Source: Acidobacteriota bacterium
Lineage (GTDB): Bacteria; Acidobacteriota; Aminicenantia; UBA2199
Assembly (NCBI GenBank): GCA_021817755.1
Contig: JAKAGC010000037.1
Span: 1-13,269 of the forward strand
Direction: 5' to 3'
DNA length: 13,269 nt
Position numbers and translations under genes: made by a program. The notes under the pieces were generated by a model. That model did no database searches. It saw only the letters and a list, made by a program, of their open reading frames with translations, and was not told the DNA's origin. Of the stretch, positions 1 through 7,579 are shown piece by piece (within the stretch, counting starts at the first letter, position 1; each line of letters opens with the position of its first letter).

Positions 1-933
1 AAAATATGGATGAGAGAAACGGAAGTAATCGAATCCATCCACACAACAGGAGAAAATAAAGCATTTCTACCGGGGATAAAATTATCCCCGCACTTAATCC
101 CGGTTGATGACCTTAAAGCGGAAGCAGAAGAAGCGAGTATCCTTATTTTCGCAGTTCCATCCAAGTACATCAGGTACACCTTCATGGAACTGAAAGAGAT
201 AATCCTTTCTTCGTCAAAAACCCTGGTGAATCTTTCCAAAGGTTTTGAATCGGCTTCGTTAAAGACGATCTCTCAACTGGCTGAGGAAATCCTGGGAGAA
301 GAGATTATTCAACGCTGGGTCACGATATCGGGTCCTTCATTTGCACGGGAATTGGCATCGCGGCATCCGACAGTTGTTGTGGCGAGTTCTGTGAATCCGT
401 CACTGGTAAAAAAAATCCAGGTACTTTTCTCATCGGATATATTACGGATATACAGTTCGGATGATCTTATCGGTATCGAAGTGTCAGGGTCGATTAAAAA
501 CGTGATGGCGATTGCATCGGGCATTGTCAAAGGATGCGGATTCGGTTACAATACGACAGCATCGCTAATTACGAGAGCCAGTATGGAAATACTGCGTTTC
601 GGATTAAAACTGGGTGCGAGACAGGAAACCTTTTGGGGGCTAGCAGGGATAGGCGATCTGATGCTCACTTGTTTCGGGCCATTGTCCCGTAATTACCAAC
701 TGGGAGAACGGATCGCAAAGGGAGAAACCCTGGAACAAATCGAACAATCGAGCCAGATGGTGGCAGAAGGTGTGGAAACAACCCGGGCCATCAAAAAACT
801 CGCAGATAACCTGCATATCGAAATGCCGATTACGAATGAAGTTTATGAAATTCTTTTCAATAATAAACCTCCAATGGTGGCTCTTAAAGAATTAATGAAA
901 AGGAGTTTAAAACAAGAATGGAATTTAAGTTAG
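1..933 (+). CDS. gpsA: NAD(P)H-dependent glycerol-3-phosphate dehydrogenase, 5' end cut by window
   Basis: The enzyme reduces dihydroxyacetone phosphate to sn-glycerol 3-phosphate, the backbone precursor of phospholipids, in the cytosol. The frame is open from base 1 (K-I-W-M-R-E), which matches the family's VTLWxRE segment just after the NAD-binding Rossmann glycine loop. The true start therefore lies upstream, and the ATG at base 10 is internal. Counting from that ATG, visible landmarks are the FLPGIKL segment (19-25), SGPSFARE (108-114), the catalytic lysine in SIKNV (Lys163), LITR (186-189), GLAGIGDL (210-217), the SRN motif (226-228), VAEGVETT (251-258) and MPITNEVY near the C-terminus. 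The usual GDN following the catalytic region reads GYN here. The 3' end overlaps the next gene by 16 bases, so the two are surely cotranscribed. The family assignment is firm; only the N-terminal part is missing. Confidence 0.96.
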   Translation, partial: KIWMRETEVIESIHTTGENKAFLPGIKLSPHLIPVDDLKAEAEEASILIFAVPSKYIRYTFMELKEIILSSSKTLVNLSKGFESASLKTISQLAEEILGEEIIQRWVTISGPSFARELASRHPTVVVASSVNPSLVKKIQVLFSSDILRIYSSDDLIGIEVSGSIKNVMAIASGIVKGCGFGYNTTASLITRASMEILRFGLKLGARQETFWGLAGIGDLMLTCFGPLSRNYQLGERIAKGETLEQIEQSSQMVAEGVETTRAIKKLADNLHIEMPITNEVYEILFNNKPPMVALKELMKRSLKQEWNLS

Positions 934-2471
934 AATACACGCTAAATGACGAATTAAAGATTTTTTATCTTAATAAAGATACCGTCGGGGTGGGGAAATT
1001 ATCGGGGAATGATCTGCATTTAAATGATAATTCGGTTTCAAGAAATCATTGTAAATTTGTACGGACGGGAGATGCTTACAAATTAGTGGATCTAGGAAGT
1101 ACCAACGGAACCTACCTCAATGGTAAAAAAATCACGGAAAAGAAACTGGAAAATGGGGACATGATAACGATCGGGCGTACCATTCTTAAATTCCTCCACG
1201 TTTCTCGAAAAGACAATTTTTCGGATGTGGATGATCAAAAAATTTCAATGGTCATCCCATTATCGGATAAATTACTGGTAAAAGAGGAAGAGGATAAAAT
1301 TGAAAGCCATATGCTGAAATTCCTGACCTCATTGACGGAATTGGGAAAAGGATTGATCGCATCGAATACGCTTGAAGACTGCGTGGATAAAATCGGGGAA
1401 TTTATTTTTGAAGAGCTAAGCCCGAAACGTCTCTATATCTTCTTTTATGATGAAGGTCAGGATGACCTGGAATTAAAATACAGCCGTACGAGTAAAGGAA
1501 AAGTAGAAGAAACGGTTAATATTTCCCGTACGATTGCAATGAAAGCGATTAAAGAAAAAGTGGCGATTCTCTCTTCCAATACGCTGGATGATGACCGGTT
1601 TGATGGGGCACAGAGCATTATTATGTATGGGATTAAATCGGCAATTTCGGTTCCCATCTGGAATAAAAACACGATATACGGATTGATTTACCTGGATACA
1701 ACGGATTTCGATAAAATATTCAAGAAAAATGATCTTGCCATTCTATCGACGATTGCCAATTTTGCAGGGCTATCGATCGAAGGAATCAACAGTCTCAAAA
1801 AGTTGAACAGGGAGAAAAAAATCCGTGAACGGTTGGAAAGATATCATTCTCCGTCGGTGGTCTCACGAATCATGGGATCCCACGACAGCAGCACACTTGA
1901 ATTCAATGCGTACCGCGAAACAGAAGCATCCGTTTTATTCATGGATATCGTGGGATTCACAACCAAAGTGGAACACATGAATCCGGTGGAAATCGGTATT
2001 TTCCTGAACCATCTCTTTACGGAAATGACGGAGATTATTTTTAATCATAACGGAACACTGGATAAATATATCGGGGATTGTATAATGGCGGTATTCGGCG
2101 TTCCTTTTGAGCTGACTAATCATGCGGAATCGGCTATTAATGCGGCATTGAATATGATAAAACAACTCGAACGGATTAACGATGCCTTCGCCCCGGAAGA
2201 CCGGATAAAAATCCGCATTGGTATCAATTCGGGTAAACTGGTAGCGGGGGATTTCGGTTCTCCGAAACGGTTGGATTATACGGTAATCGGGAATACGGTA
2301 AATATTGCGTCACGGCTGGAATCCTCTGTGGCTAAACCGAATGAAATCGTTATTTCGGAATTCACATTGGATTTGACACGTGATAAATATATATGTGAGC
2401 CGCTCGGAGGACAAAAACTCCAGGGCCTTTCACAGGAAGTAAAAGCATTCAGAGTAATCGAAAAGAAATAG
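918..2471 (+). CDS. FHA-GAF-class III nucleotide cyclase, probably adenylyl cyclase (class IIIb type)
   Basis: This cytosolic three-domain protein should make cAMP under control of two regulatory domains. Residues about 5-95 form an FHA phosphothreonine-binding domain, with SRNH at 41-44 and GSTNGTYLNG at 60-69; the usual Gly-Arg reads Gly-Lys at 26-27. Residues about 135-290 form a GAF domain. A helical linker with RERLERYHSPSVV (303-315) precedes the cyclase domain (about 335-517). The cyclase has metal aspartates Asp343 (FMDIVGF) and Asp387 (YIGD), purine-selecting Lys383 and Thr455 (DYTVIG), and transition-state Asn462 and Arg466 (NIASR). Lys plus Thr is the combination known from class IIIb adenylyl cyclases, several of which respond to bicarbonate, so cAMP is preferred over cGMP. 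All catalytic residues are present. There are no membrane segments. The ATG lies inside gpsA, with AGGAG at 901-905 upstream; the TPR lipoprotein follows after 8 bases. The phosphoprotein partner and GAF ligand are unknown. Confidence 0.93.
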   Translation: MEFKLEYTLNDELKIFYLNKDTVGVGKLSGNDLHLNDNSVSRNHCKFVRTGDAYKLVDLGSTNGTYLNGKKITEKKLENGDMITIGRTILKFLHVSRKDNFSDVDDQKISMVIPLSDKLLVKEEEDKIESHMLKFLTSLTELGKGLIASNTLEDCVDKIGEFIFEELSPKRLYIFFYDEGQDDLELKYSRTSKGKVEETVNISRTIAMKAIKEKVAILSSNTLDDDRFDGAQSIIMYGIKSAISVPIWNKNTIYGLIYLDTTDFDKIFKKNDLAILSTIANFAGLSIEGINSLKKLNREKKIRERLERYHSPSVVSRIMGSHDSSTLEFNAYRETEASVLFMDIVGFTTKVEHMNPVEIGIFLNHLFTEMTEIIFNHNGTLDKYIGDCIMAVFGVPFELTNHAESAINAALNMIKQLERINDAFAPEDRIKIRIGINSGKLVAGDFGSPKRLDYTVIGNTVNIASRLESSVAKPNEIVISEFTLDLTRDKYICEPLGGQKLQGLSQEVKAFRVIEKK

Positions 2472-2476
2472 GAGGG
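2470..2476 (+). promoter_or_regulatory. Strong Shine-Dalgarno site for the TPR lipoprotein
   Basis: AGGAGGG overlaps the TAG stop of the cyclase gene (2469-2471) and lies 3 bases before the ATG at 2480. This is rather close, but no better start is in range. Terminating ribosomes would be delivered onto the site, suggesting coupled translation. Confidence 0.65.
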
Positions 2477-2479
2477 CGA

Positions 2480-3265
2480 ATGAAAAAAATAGTATTCTTT
2501 AGTTTCCTAGCCGTAATACTTATTATAAGCGTTACAGGATGCGGCAAAAAAAATCCCAATGTTCAGTACTCCCAAAGACTCCAACCGGATACGGCCGAGT
2601 ATTATCTTAATGAAGGAATACTCTACCTCAATTCAGGCGACCTCAATACTGCGGAACAAAAATTAATGAAAGCGCTGAAAAAGAAACCGACCCTGGTAGA
2701 TGCGATTCTGGGCCTTGGAATTATTAATTTAAATAGAGGCAATTTTAAACAAGCAGTGGAATATTTTCAACAGGTGGTACGTATTAATCCGAATAGTTTT
2801 GATGCTTATAATTTTCTTGGCGTTTCCTACTCGGAATTGGGAGAATATAATATCGCAAAGGAAAATCTGTTAATTGCAGCGAACGCAGAGAAATACAAAA
2901 CTCCTGAAAATGCCTATGCCAACCTGGCGACATTGGAAATCAAACAACAGCGTTATGAATCCGCTCTTCGTTATATCGAGAAGGGATTGGAGAAAAACGA
3001 TAAATTCGCACAGCTCTATAACCTGAAAGGTGTGGTTATGGAAAATGTGGGAAAACTTGAAGACGCAATCGCCTGGTATCAGAAAGCATTGACATTTTTA
3101 AAGGCAGAAGATGCAACGATACTCATCAATATTGCCCGTATTTACACCAAGATGGGAAATAAAGGAAAAGCGATGGATATGCTGGAAAAAGCGCTTCCGT
3201 CAGCTACCTCTCCTGAAATAAAAGAACAGATACGAAATCTTATAAAAGACCTGGAAAAGAAATAA
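2480..3265 (+). CDS. TPR-repeat lipoprotein, PilW/PilF-like
   Basis: A 261-residue exported lipoprotein. The N-terminus has two lysines, a hydrophobic stretch (residues 4-17) and a lipobox V-T-G-C with the lipidated cysteine at 21. The mature protein is almost entirely tetratricopeptide repeats from about residue 38 onward, with recognisable 34-residue units (EYYLNEGILYLNSGDLNTAE, then DAILGLGIINLNRGNFKQAV, DAYNFLGVSYSELGEYNIAK and so on, about six units). TPR superhelices bind partner proteins. Small TPR lipoproteins of this size include the type IV pilus pilotin PilW/PilF and Bam-associated scaffolds, but no pilus or BAM gene is in the window, so the role is not determined. It is the last gene of the gpsA-cyclase operon and ends 12 bases from the convergent pgpA stop. 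Confidence 0.88.
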   Translation: MKKIVFFSFLAVILIISVTGCGKKNPNVQYSQRLQPDTAEYYLNEGILYLNSGDLNTAEQKLMKALKKKPTLVDAILGLGIINLNRGNFKQAVEYFQQVVRINPNSFDAYNFLGVSYSELGEYNIAKENLLIAANAEKYKTPENAYANLATLEIKQQRYESALRYIEKGLEKNDKFAQLYNLKGVVMENVGKLEDAIAWYQKALTFLKAEDATILINIARIYTKMGNKGKAMDMLEKALPSATSPEIKEQIRNLIKDLEKK

Positions 3266-3277
3266 ATAGTTTTATAA

Positions 3278-3742
3278 TCAGGTTAACGGAAAAAATTTCA
3301 ATCCGAAGTAGAGAACTATCGCTGCATAAATTCCGGCAGCGATATCATCTACCATGATTCCTAATCCGCCGTGTATTTTTTCAAGTCTGCGAATGGGGAA
3401 AGGTTTTATAATATCGAAAAACCGAAAAGCAAGAAAACCTGCAAGGTAAGCCCATACATGATGCGGAGCTACCAACAGAGTCACCATTTGCCCGGCAACT
3501 TCATCGATTACACATTGTCCGGGATCTTTCTTTTTAAAGTGTTTTTCGGCTGCATTTGCGGCAGGAATTCCGATCAGAAATACCATAAAAATCACTGCTA
3601 AACGTATAATAAGCGGTGCCTGCCAATAAGGAGCGATAAAATAAACAAGAAGTGCTGTTACCAATGAACCCCAGGTTCCGGGTGCAAAAGGCATCCTTCC
3701 GATATTAAAAAGCGTGGCTATCCAAACCCCTACCTTCTTCAT
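3278..3742 (-). CDS. pgpA: Phosphatidylglycerophosphatase A
   Basis: This membrane enzyme dephosphorylates phosphatidylglycerophosphate to phosphatidylglycerol. The 154-residue length is normal for the family. Signature blocks are all present: APGTWGSL (20-27), DPGQCVIDEVAGQ (73-85), FRFFDIIKPFPIR (106-118) and GGLGIMVDDIAAG (125-137). These contain the acidic metal-binding residues (Asp80, Glu81, Asp110, Asp132, Asp133). Hydrophobic segments at about 28-38, 47-60, 87-103 and 135-150 fit a small polytopic membrane protein. The ATG overlaps the rimO stop as ATGA (3739-3742), and GGAG within the last rimO codons can serve as ribosome binding site, so translation is probably coupled to rimO. With gpsA nearby the window carries two phospholipid-synthesis steps, though in separate transcripts. 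Confidence 0.95.
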   Translation of the reverse strand: MKKVGVWIATLFNIGRMPFAPGTWGSLVTALLVYFIAPYWQAPLIIRLAVIFMVFLIGIPAANAAEKHFKKKDPGQCVIDEVAGQMVTLLVAPHHVWAYLAGFLAFRFFDIIKPFPIRRLEKIHGGLGIMVDDIAAGIYAAIVLYFGLKFFPLT

Positions 3743-5082
3743 ATTTTTTCTCCATACAATAATTCATGTTGAAAACCCGTGATGGTAATTCTAAACATGG
3801 AGTAATCATCTTCGAATGGAAGTTCCACTACGGTTAGCCCATCGGTATCCGGTGCCTGCGATTTTATGCGTCCGATCATTCCATTGTTATCCCATGGTCC
3901 GAGAGGGAGAAAATCTTGTATTGTTCCAACGAGTTTTTCATTGAACTTTACCATATTGGTATCGGAAATATCCATCAATTGTTCGACGCGTTCCGAGATG
4001 ACTTCCGGATCGATCTTATCAGGCAAATCAAAAGCGGTGGTATTCTCTTCTTCGGAATAACCAAAAACGCCGATGCGTTCGATTCCCATTTTTTTGGCGA
4101 AGGATTTTAATTCTTTGAATTCGGTTTCGGTTTCTCCGGGAAAGCCGACAATGAATGATGACCGGATGATTGCATTCTTATACTTTTTGCGAATTTTCAT
4201 AATCAAATCGGAATTGGACTCCACACCTCCGCCGCGGTTCATGCGTTTTAGAACATCCTTTGAAACATGTTGAAAAGGTAAGTCGAAATAAGGAATCACG
4301 GATGGATAGGAGAATGCATCGATGATTTCATCGGTTACTTCTTCGGGCATCAAATACAGTACCCGGATACTTTCAAGATTTAATTTGGAAAGCTCTTTCA
4401 ACAGTAATGGCAATTCGGATTTGGTGTTTCTGTCTTTACCGAAATAAGTGGAATTCTGGGAGATCAAGTTTATTTCGCTGAATCCCATATTCCTATATTT
4501 TTCAGCTTCTTTAACGATGGATTCGATTTCCCGTGAACGGTAAGAACCTCTTATTTGAGGGATTGCGCAGAAGCTGCATTTCATATTACAACCTTCTGAA
4601 ATTTTAATAAAGGTGACATTGGGAGTGGTGGTAATAATCCGTTTATATGAATCATTATAGAGAAAAGGAGACGAATCTGGATACTTCCTATCGCCTTTAT
4701 TATCACTATCGAAATTGGCGATTAATTCTGCCAGTCGTTCCAGGTCATTTACTCCCCATATGATATCGGCTTCTTTGAAATTTGATTTTAATTCGGAATG
4801 GTATCTCTGTGTTAAACATCCGAAAATAGCGACATGTTTAACTGTTCCCTCCGTCCGGCGTTCGAGTGCCAGCAAGATTTCATCGATGCTTTCTTCTTTC
4901 GCATCCCGGATGAATCCGCATGTATTGATAACTACCCAATCCGCATCTTCATAGGATGAGACGGGACGCATATTATTTTTTTCCAGTAAGCCGCCTAGTA
5001 CTTCAGTATCCACGAGGTTTTTAAAACAACCTAAACTGATAAACGATACGGTGGTTTCTTTTTGATTTTTTGTTGTTCCCAT
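3739..5082 (-). CDS. rimO: Ribosomal protein S12 methylthiotransferase RimO
   Basis: This radical-SAM enzyme adds a methylthio group to the beta-carbon of a conserved aspartate in ribosomal protein S12. The N-terminal UPF0004 domain (about 11-125) holds cysteines 19, 55 and 89 for the auxiliary 4Fe-4S cluster, in SLGCFKN, NTCGF and FGCLTQR. The radical-SAM CxxxCxxC is Cys165, Cys169, Cys172 (SEGCNMKCSFC), followed by IPQIRGSYRSR. A C-terminal TRAM domain occupies about 380-445. VDTE and the NTCGFI context separate it from MiaB. At 447 residues it is full length. The start is fixed: in the same frame a TAA lies seven codons upstream with no other start codon between. There is no Shine-Dalgarno sequence; instead a -10 element ends 6 bases before the ATG, so the mRNA is probably leaderless. 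It is the first gene of rimO-pgpA. Confidence 0.97.
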   Translation of the reverse strand: MGTTKNQKETTVSFISLGCFKNLVDTEVLGGLLEKNNMRPVSSYEDADWVVINTCGFIRDAKEESIDEILLALERRTEGTVKHVAIFGCLTQRYHSELKSNFKEADIIWGVNDLERLAELIANFDSDNKGDRKYPDSSPFLYNDSYKRIITTTPNVTFIKISEGCNMKCSFCAIPQIRGSYRSREIESIVKEAEKYRNMGFSEINLISQNSTYFGKDRNTKSELPLLLKELSKLNLESIRVLYLMPEEVTDEIIDAFSYPSVIPYFDLPFQHVSKDVLKRMNRGGGVESNSDLIMKIRKKYKNAIIRSSFIVGFPGETETEFKELKSFAKKMGIERIGVFGYSEEENTTAFDLPDKIDPEVISERVEQLMDISDTNMVKFNEKLVGTIQDFLPLGPWDNNGMIGRIKSQAPDTDGLTVVELPFEDDYSMFRITITGFQHELLYGEKI

Positions 5083-5088
5083 TGAATG

Positions 5089-5117
5089 ATTGTACCAGAT
5101 TTATAGCGATTTGCCAA
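5089..5117 (-). promoter_or_regulatory. rimO-pgpA promoter with extended -10, predicted leaderless
   Basis: Read on the minus strand: -35 TTGGCA (5117-5112), a 17-base spacer, and -10 TACAAT (5094-5089) preceded by TGG, the extended -10 motif. The -10 ends 6 bases before the rimO ATG, so transcription should begin at or next to the A of the start codon. A second, weaker extended -10 (TGT-TATACT, 5170-5162) lies further upstream and would give a leader of about 75 bases. Confidence 0.72.
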
Positions 5118-5251
5118 TACTCATTTGAATTATTGTCACTCCTTCGCCTTCTTGTTTTAATAGTATAACATTTCTTATCAATAAACGTATTTAAATTATA
5201 TAAATTTAATTAACAGATAACAGTGGAAACGCTGATATAAAAAAAATAATG

Positions 5252-5280
5252 TGTACTTTTTTCCAAAAATGCGTTAAAAT
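5252..5280 (+). promoter_or_regulatory. Possible promoter of the response regulator-hybrid kinase operon
   Basis: TAAAAT at 5275-5280 is a fair -10 candidate. The hexamer 17 bases upstream (TGTACT, 5252-5257) is a poor -35 match, so this promoter may need an activator or the call may be wrong. The 243-base gap between the divergent rimO and response-regulator genes is otherwise AT-rich, with no other structure I could support. Confidence 0.35.
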
Positions 5281-5313
5281 ATATAGATAGAGGATTTAAC
5301 TAAATATGAGATC

Positions 5314-5318
5314 GGAGG
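5314..5318 (+). promoter_or_regulatory. Shine-Dalgarno site of the response regulator
   Basis: GGAGG lies 7 bases before the ATG at 5326, an ideal spacing. It contrasts with the SD-less starts of rimO, the GGDEF gene and the prenyl synthase. Confidence 0.8.
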
Positions 5319-5325
5319 AAACTAA

Positions 5326-5697
5326 ATGATAAAATATAAAGCCGTAATCGTGGATGATGATATCAAAATAATCATTCTAGTGGAAAAAGCATTAACTGAA
5401 TTGGGATTTGTAGTATACAGTGCCACCGAAGGTAAAAAAGCTCTTGAATTGGTCCAGGATGAAAAACCCGATTTGCTCGTTAGCGATATTCTTCAACCCG
5501 GTTTAGACGGCGTTCGTCTTTGCAATTTAATCAAAAAAGATCCCCAATTGTCCCATACAAAAATTTTCCTTGTTACAGGAGTATATAACCGAACCAGTTT
5601 TAAACTCCAGATGGATTGCGAACCCGACGCATTCATTGAAAAACCGGTGGATATGACTCAATTCCAGGAAACGGTTAAAAGGCTTATTTTAGAGTAA
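5326..5697 (+). CDS. Single-domain response regulator (REC only)
   Basis: A 123-residue protein consisting of one receiver domain and no output domain. The acidic pocket is Asp10-Asp12 (VDDD), the phosphoacceptor is Asp54 (LVSDILQPGLDG), the switch threonine is Thr84 (FLVTG) and the conserved lysine is Lys106 (EKPVD). Stand-alone receivers relay phosphate or act by protein-protein contact, like CheY or Spo0F. The hybrid kinase gene begins 26 bases downstream and ends in an Hpt domain, so Asp54 is a plausible final acceptor of that phosphorelay (inference). The strong SD at 5314-5318 supports the start. Confidence 0.94.
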   Translation: MIKYKAVIVDDDIKIIILVEKALTELGFVVYSATEGKKALELVQDEKPDLLVSDILQPGLDGVRLCNLIKKDPQLSHTKIFLVTGVYNRTSFKLQMDCEPDAFIEKPVDMTQFQETVKRLILE

Positions 5698-5723
5698 CCA
5701 CGTAAAAACTAAGGCTTGGATTA

Positions 5724-7523
5724 ATGACAGAGAATAACGAAGAACATCATTCTCATTCTATTCCCCTGAATGTATTCGAGCATGAATCCCAAATACTGGA
5801 AATGGCCGAAACCCTTCCGGCAGAGCCATTATTAACAATCGATGAAATCCAAAACCGTTTCAAAACGCTTACAAAAGAATATAAAAAATTACTTCGTCAA
5901 ACTCAAAAAATAACCCGTATCGGTGATTCGAATCAAAAAAAACTACTTGAAGCCTATGATAAAATAGAGAATCAAAATCTAAAACTCGATCGAGCCATTC
6001 GAGAAGCGGAAAACGCTAATGCAGCGAAAAACCAATTCCTGGCTAAAGTGAGCCACGAAATCCGAAACCCCATGAATGTCATCCTGGGCATGGCAGAACT
6101 GCTTCATCTTACTCATTTAAATAATGAACAGAAAAGCTACATTTCCAATTTACGAGTAGCAGGAAAAAAACTGCTTCACGTCATAAATGATATTCTTGAT
6201 TTCTCCAAAATCGAATCGGGTCTGCTTACCCTTGAAAACATTGATTTCTATATTTCCGATACAGTTAAATCCTTAAAAGAATCATTCGAAATTACTGCCA
6301 ATGAAAAAGGGATTCGATTAAATATTCATACGGCGGGTAACGTTCCTTCAGTACTGAAAGGGGATCATATCCGGTTGAGCCAGATACTGTTCAACTTAAT
6401 GGGAAATGCCATCAAGTTTACTGAAAAAGGAAATATTTCACTGGATATAAGACGCATTCATAAAGAAAACCCGGATTCGACTAAAAAAATAATCCTACAG
6501 TTTACTGTTCGTGATTCGGGGATTGGAATCGCTTCGGATAAACATTCCACTATATTTGAAAGCTTTATCCAGGCAGATAGTTCAACCACCAGGCGTTATG
6601 GCGGCACGGGTTTGGGACTGGCAATATGTAAGCAATTGGTAGAACTTATGGGAGGAACAATCGAAGTAAAAAGTAAACCGGGAAAAGGAAGCGCTTTTTC
6701 CTTTACAGCTCCTTTTGAACCGGGCAATCCCCATATTGCAAGACGACTTCGAAAACAACACCATATTACGCAATACCAGGGAAAGCCTCTCAATATCCTC
6801 CTGGGTGAAGATAATCCCTTGAATGCCGAACTAATGGTGCGATTCCTTAAAAAACAAAAACACCGGGTTATGCATGCCAAACATGGGAAAGAAATACTGG
6901 AATATCTTAAGAAACGATCTTTCGATGTCATTTTGATGGATGTCGAAATGCCTGAAATAGATGGATTCGAAACCACCCGCCGTATCCGCTTGGATAAAAC
7001 CGGAAAATTCAAATCCGATATCCCGATAATTGCCATTACTGCCCATACGTTACCGGTTTATAAAAACAGAATTCTAAGCAGCGGGATGAATGATATTATT
7101 ACTAAACCCATCGACTTCTATCGACTCTCGAAATTACTTTTTTGCATCCATCCGGGTTGTTCGCGGAATAAAATCGAACCGGGAAAATCCAATGAACTGC
7201 AAATTCTTGATTCCGAAACTGCATTGAAACGGTTACAAGGAGACATGGGACTCTATAAAAAATTCTGTACAATGTTTATCCGTGAAATTCCCGAAATGTT
7301 AAAAAAAATTGAAATGGATATCGGTAATTCCAATTATGACGAATTACGTAAAGATGCACATTATTTCAAAAATTCTGCCGCTTTAATCGGAGCAGACCGG
7401 ATAACCGTATTAACAGAGAAAATTGAAAAAATTGGTATTGAAAAACATAATATTAATAACGCAATTCAACTATTTAATCGACTAAAAATAGAATGTTCAA
7501 CTGCCAGGAAAGCGCTTAAATAA
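5724..7523 (+). CDS. Soluble hybrid histidine kinase: stalk-HisKA-HATPase-REC-Hpt
   Basis: A 599-residue cytosolic phosphorelay kinase without membrane or PAS/GAF sensor domains. After about 40 variable residues comes a helical stalk (about 40-100) with the core KITRIGDSNQ at 62-71. HisKA follows with phospho-His111 (KVSHEIRNP). The ATPase domain has the N box (FNLMGNAIKFT, 223-233), G1 box DSGIGI (264-269) and GGTGLGL (293-299). The receiver (about 356-475) has Glu362-Asp363, phosphoacceptor Asp406 (LMDVEMPEIDG) and Lys461. The Hpt domain (about 495-599) has candidate His546 in AHYFKNSAALIGA; the consensus HxxKG reads HxxKN here. The expected route is His111 to Asp406 to His546 to an external receiver, most simply the response regulator just upstream. 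The ribosome binding site is weak (AAGG, 5711-5714). The same stalk recurs in the next gene and in the kinase at 9431-10372. Confidence 0.95.
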   Translation: MTENNEEHHSHSIPLNVFEHESQILEMAETLPAEPLLTIDEIQNRFKTLTKEYKKLLRQTQKITRIGDSNQKKLLEAYDKIENQNLKLDRAIREAENANAAKNQFLAKVSHEIRNPMNVILGMAELLHLTHLNNEQKSYISNLRVAGKKLLHVINDILDFSKIESGLLTLENIDFYISDTVKSLKESFEITANEKGIRLNIHTAGNVPSVLKGDHIRLSQILFNLMGNAIKFTEKGNISLDIRRIHKENPDSTKKIILQFTVRDSGIGIASDKHSTIFESFIQADSSTTRRYGGTGLGLAICKQLVELMGGTIEVKSKPGKGSAFSFTAPFEPGNPHIARRLRKQHHITQYQGKPLNILLGEDNPLNAELMVRFLKKQKHRVMHAKHGKEILEYLKKRSFDVILMDVEMPEIDGFETTRRIRLDKTGKFKSDIPIIAITAHTLPVYKNRILSSGMNDIITKPIDFYRLSKLLFCIHPGCSRNKIEPGKSNELQILDSETALKRLQGDMGLYKKFCTMFIREIPEMLKKIEMDIGNSNYDELRKDAHYFKNSAALIGADRITVLTEKIEKIGIEKHNINNAIQLFNRLKIECSTARKALK

Positions 7524-7542
7524 TTATTTTGTTAAAAAATTC

Positions 7543-7571
7543 TTGTTCGTAATAATTCTTTATAGTATAAT
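7543..7571 (+). promoter_or_regulatory. GGDEF gene promoter, predicted leaderless
   Basis: -35 TTGTTC (7543-7548), a 17-base spacer, and a perfect -10 TATAAT (7566-7571). The ATG at 7580 begins 8 bases after the -10, so the transcript should start at or within a base or two of the start codon. There is no Shine-Dalgarno sequence, and an in-frame TAA three codons upstream rules out a longer protein. The GGDEF gene can thus be transcribed independently of the kinase operon before it. Confidence 0.75.
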
Positions 7572-7579
7572 AATCTCGC

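Noticed and set aside
5030..5082. Alternative upstream start for rimO
   Set aside because: An in-frame TAA lies seven codons upstream of the ATG and no GTG, TTG or ATG occurs between them.
5926..5936. GATTCGAATC palindrome resembling a tRNA T-arm, repeated at 7776-7786
   Set aside because: It encodes the conserved G-D-S-N-Q of the stalk in both genes, and no acceptor or anticodon arm surrounds it.
6596..7036. 146-codon minus-strand open frame inside the hybrid kinase
   Set aside because: It is antisense to conserved kinase and receiver motifs, has no recognisable domain and no upstream site. It is a shadow frame.
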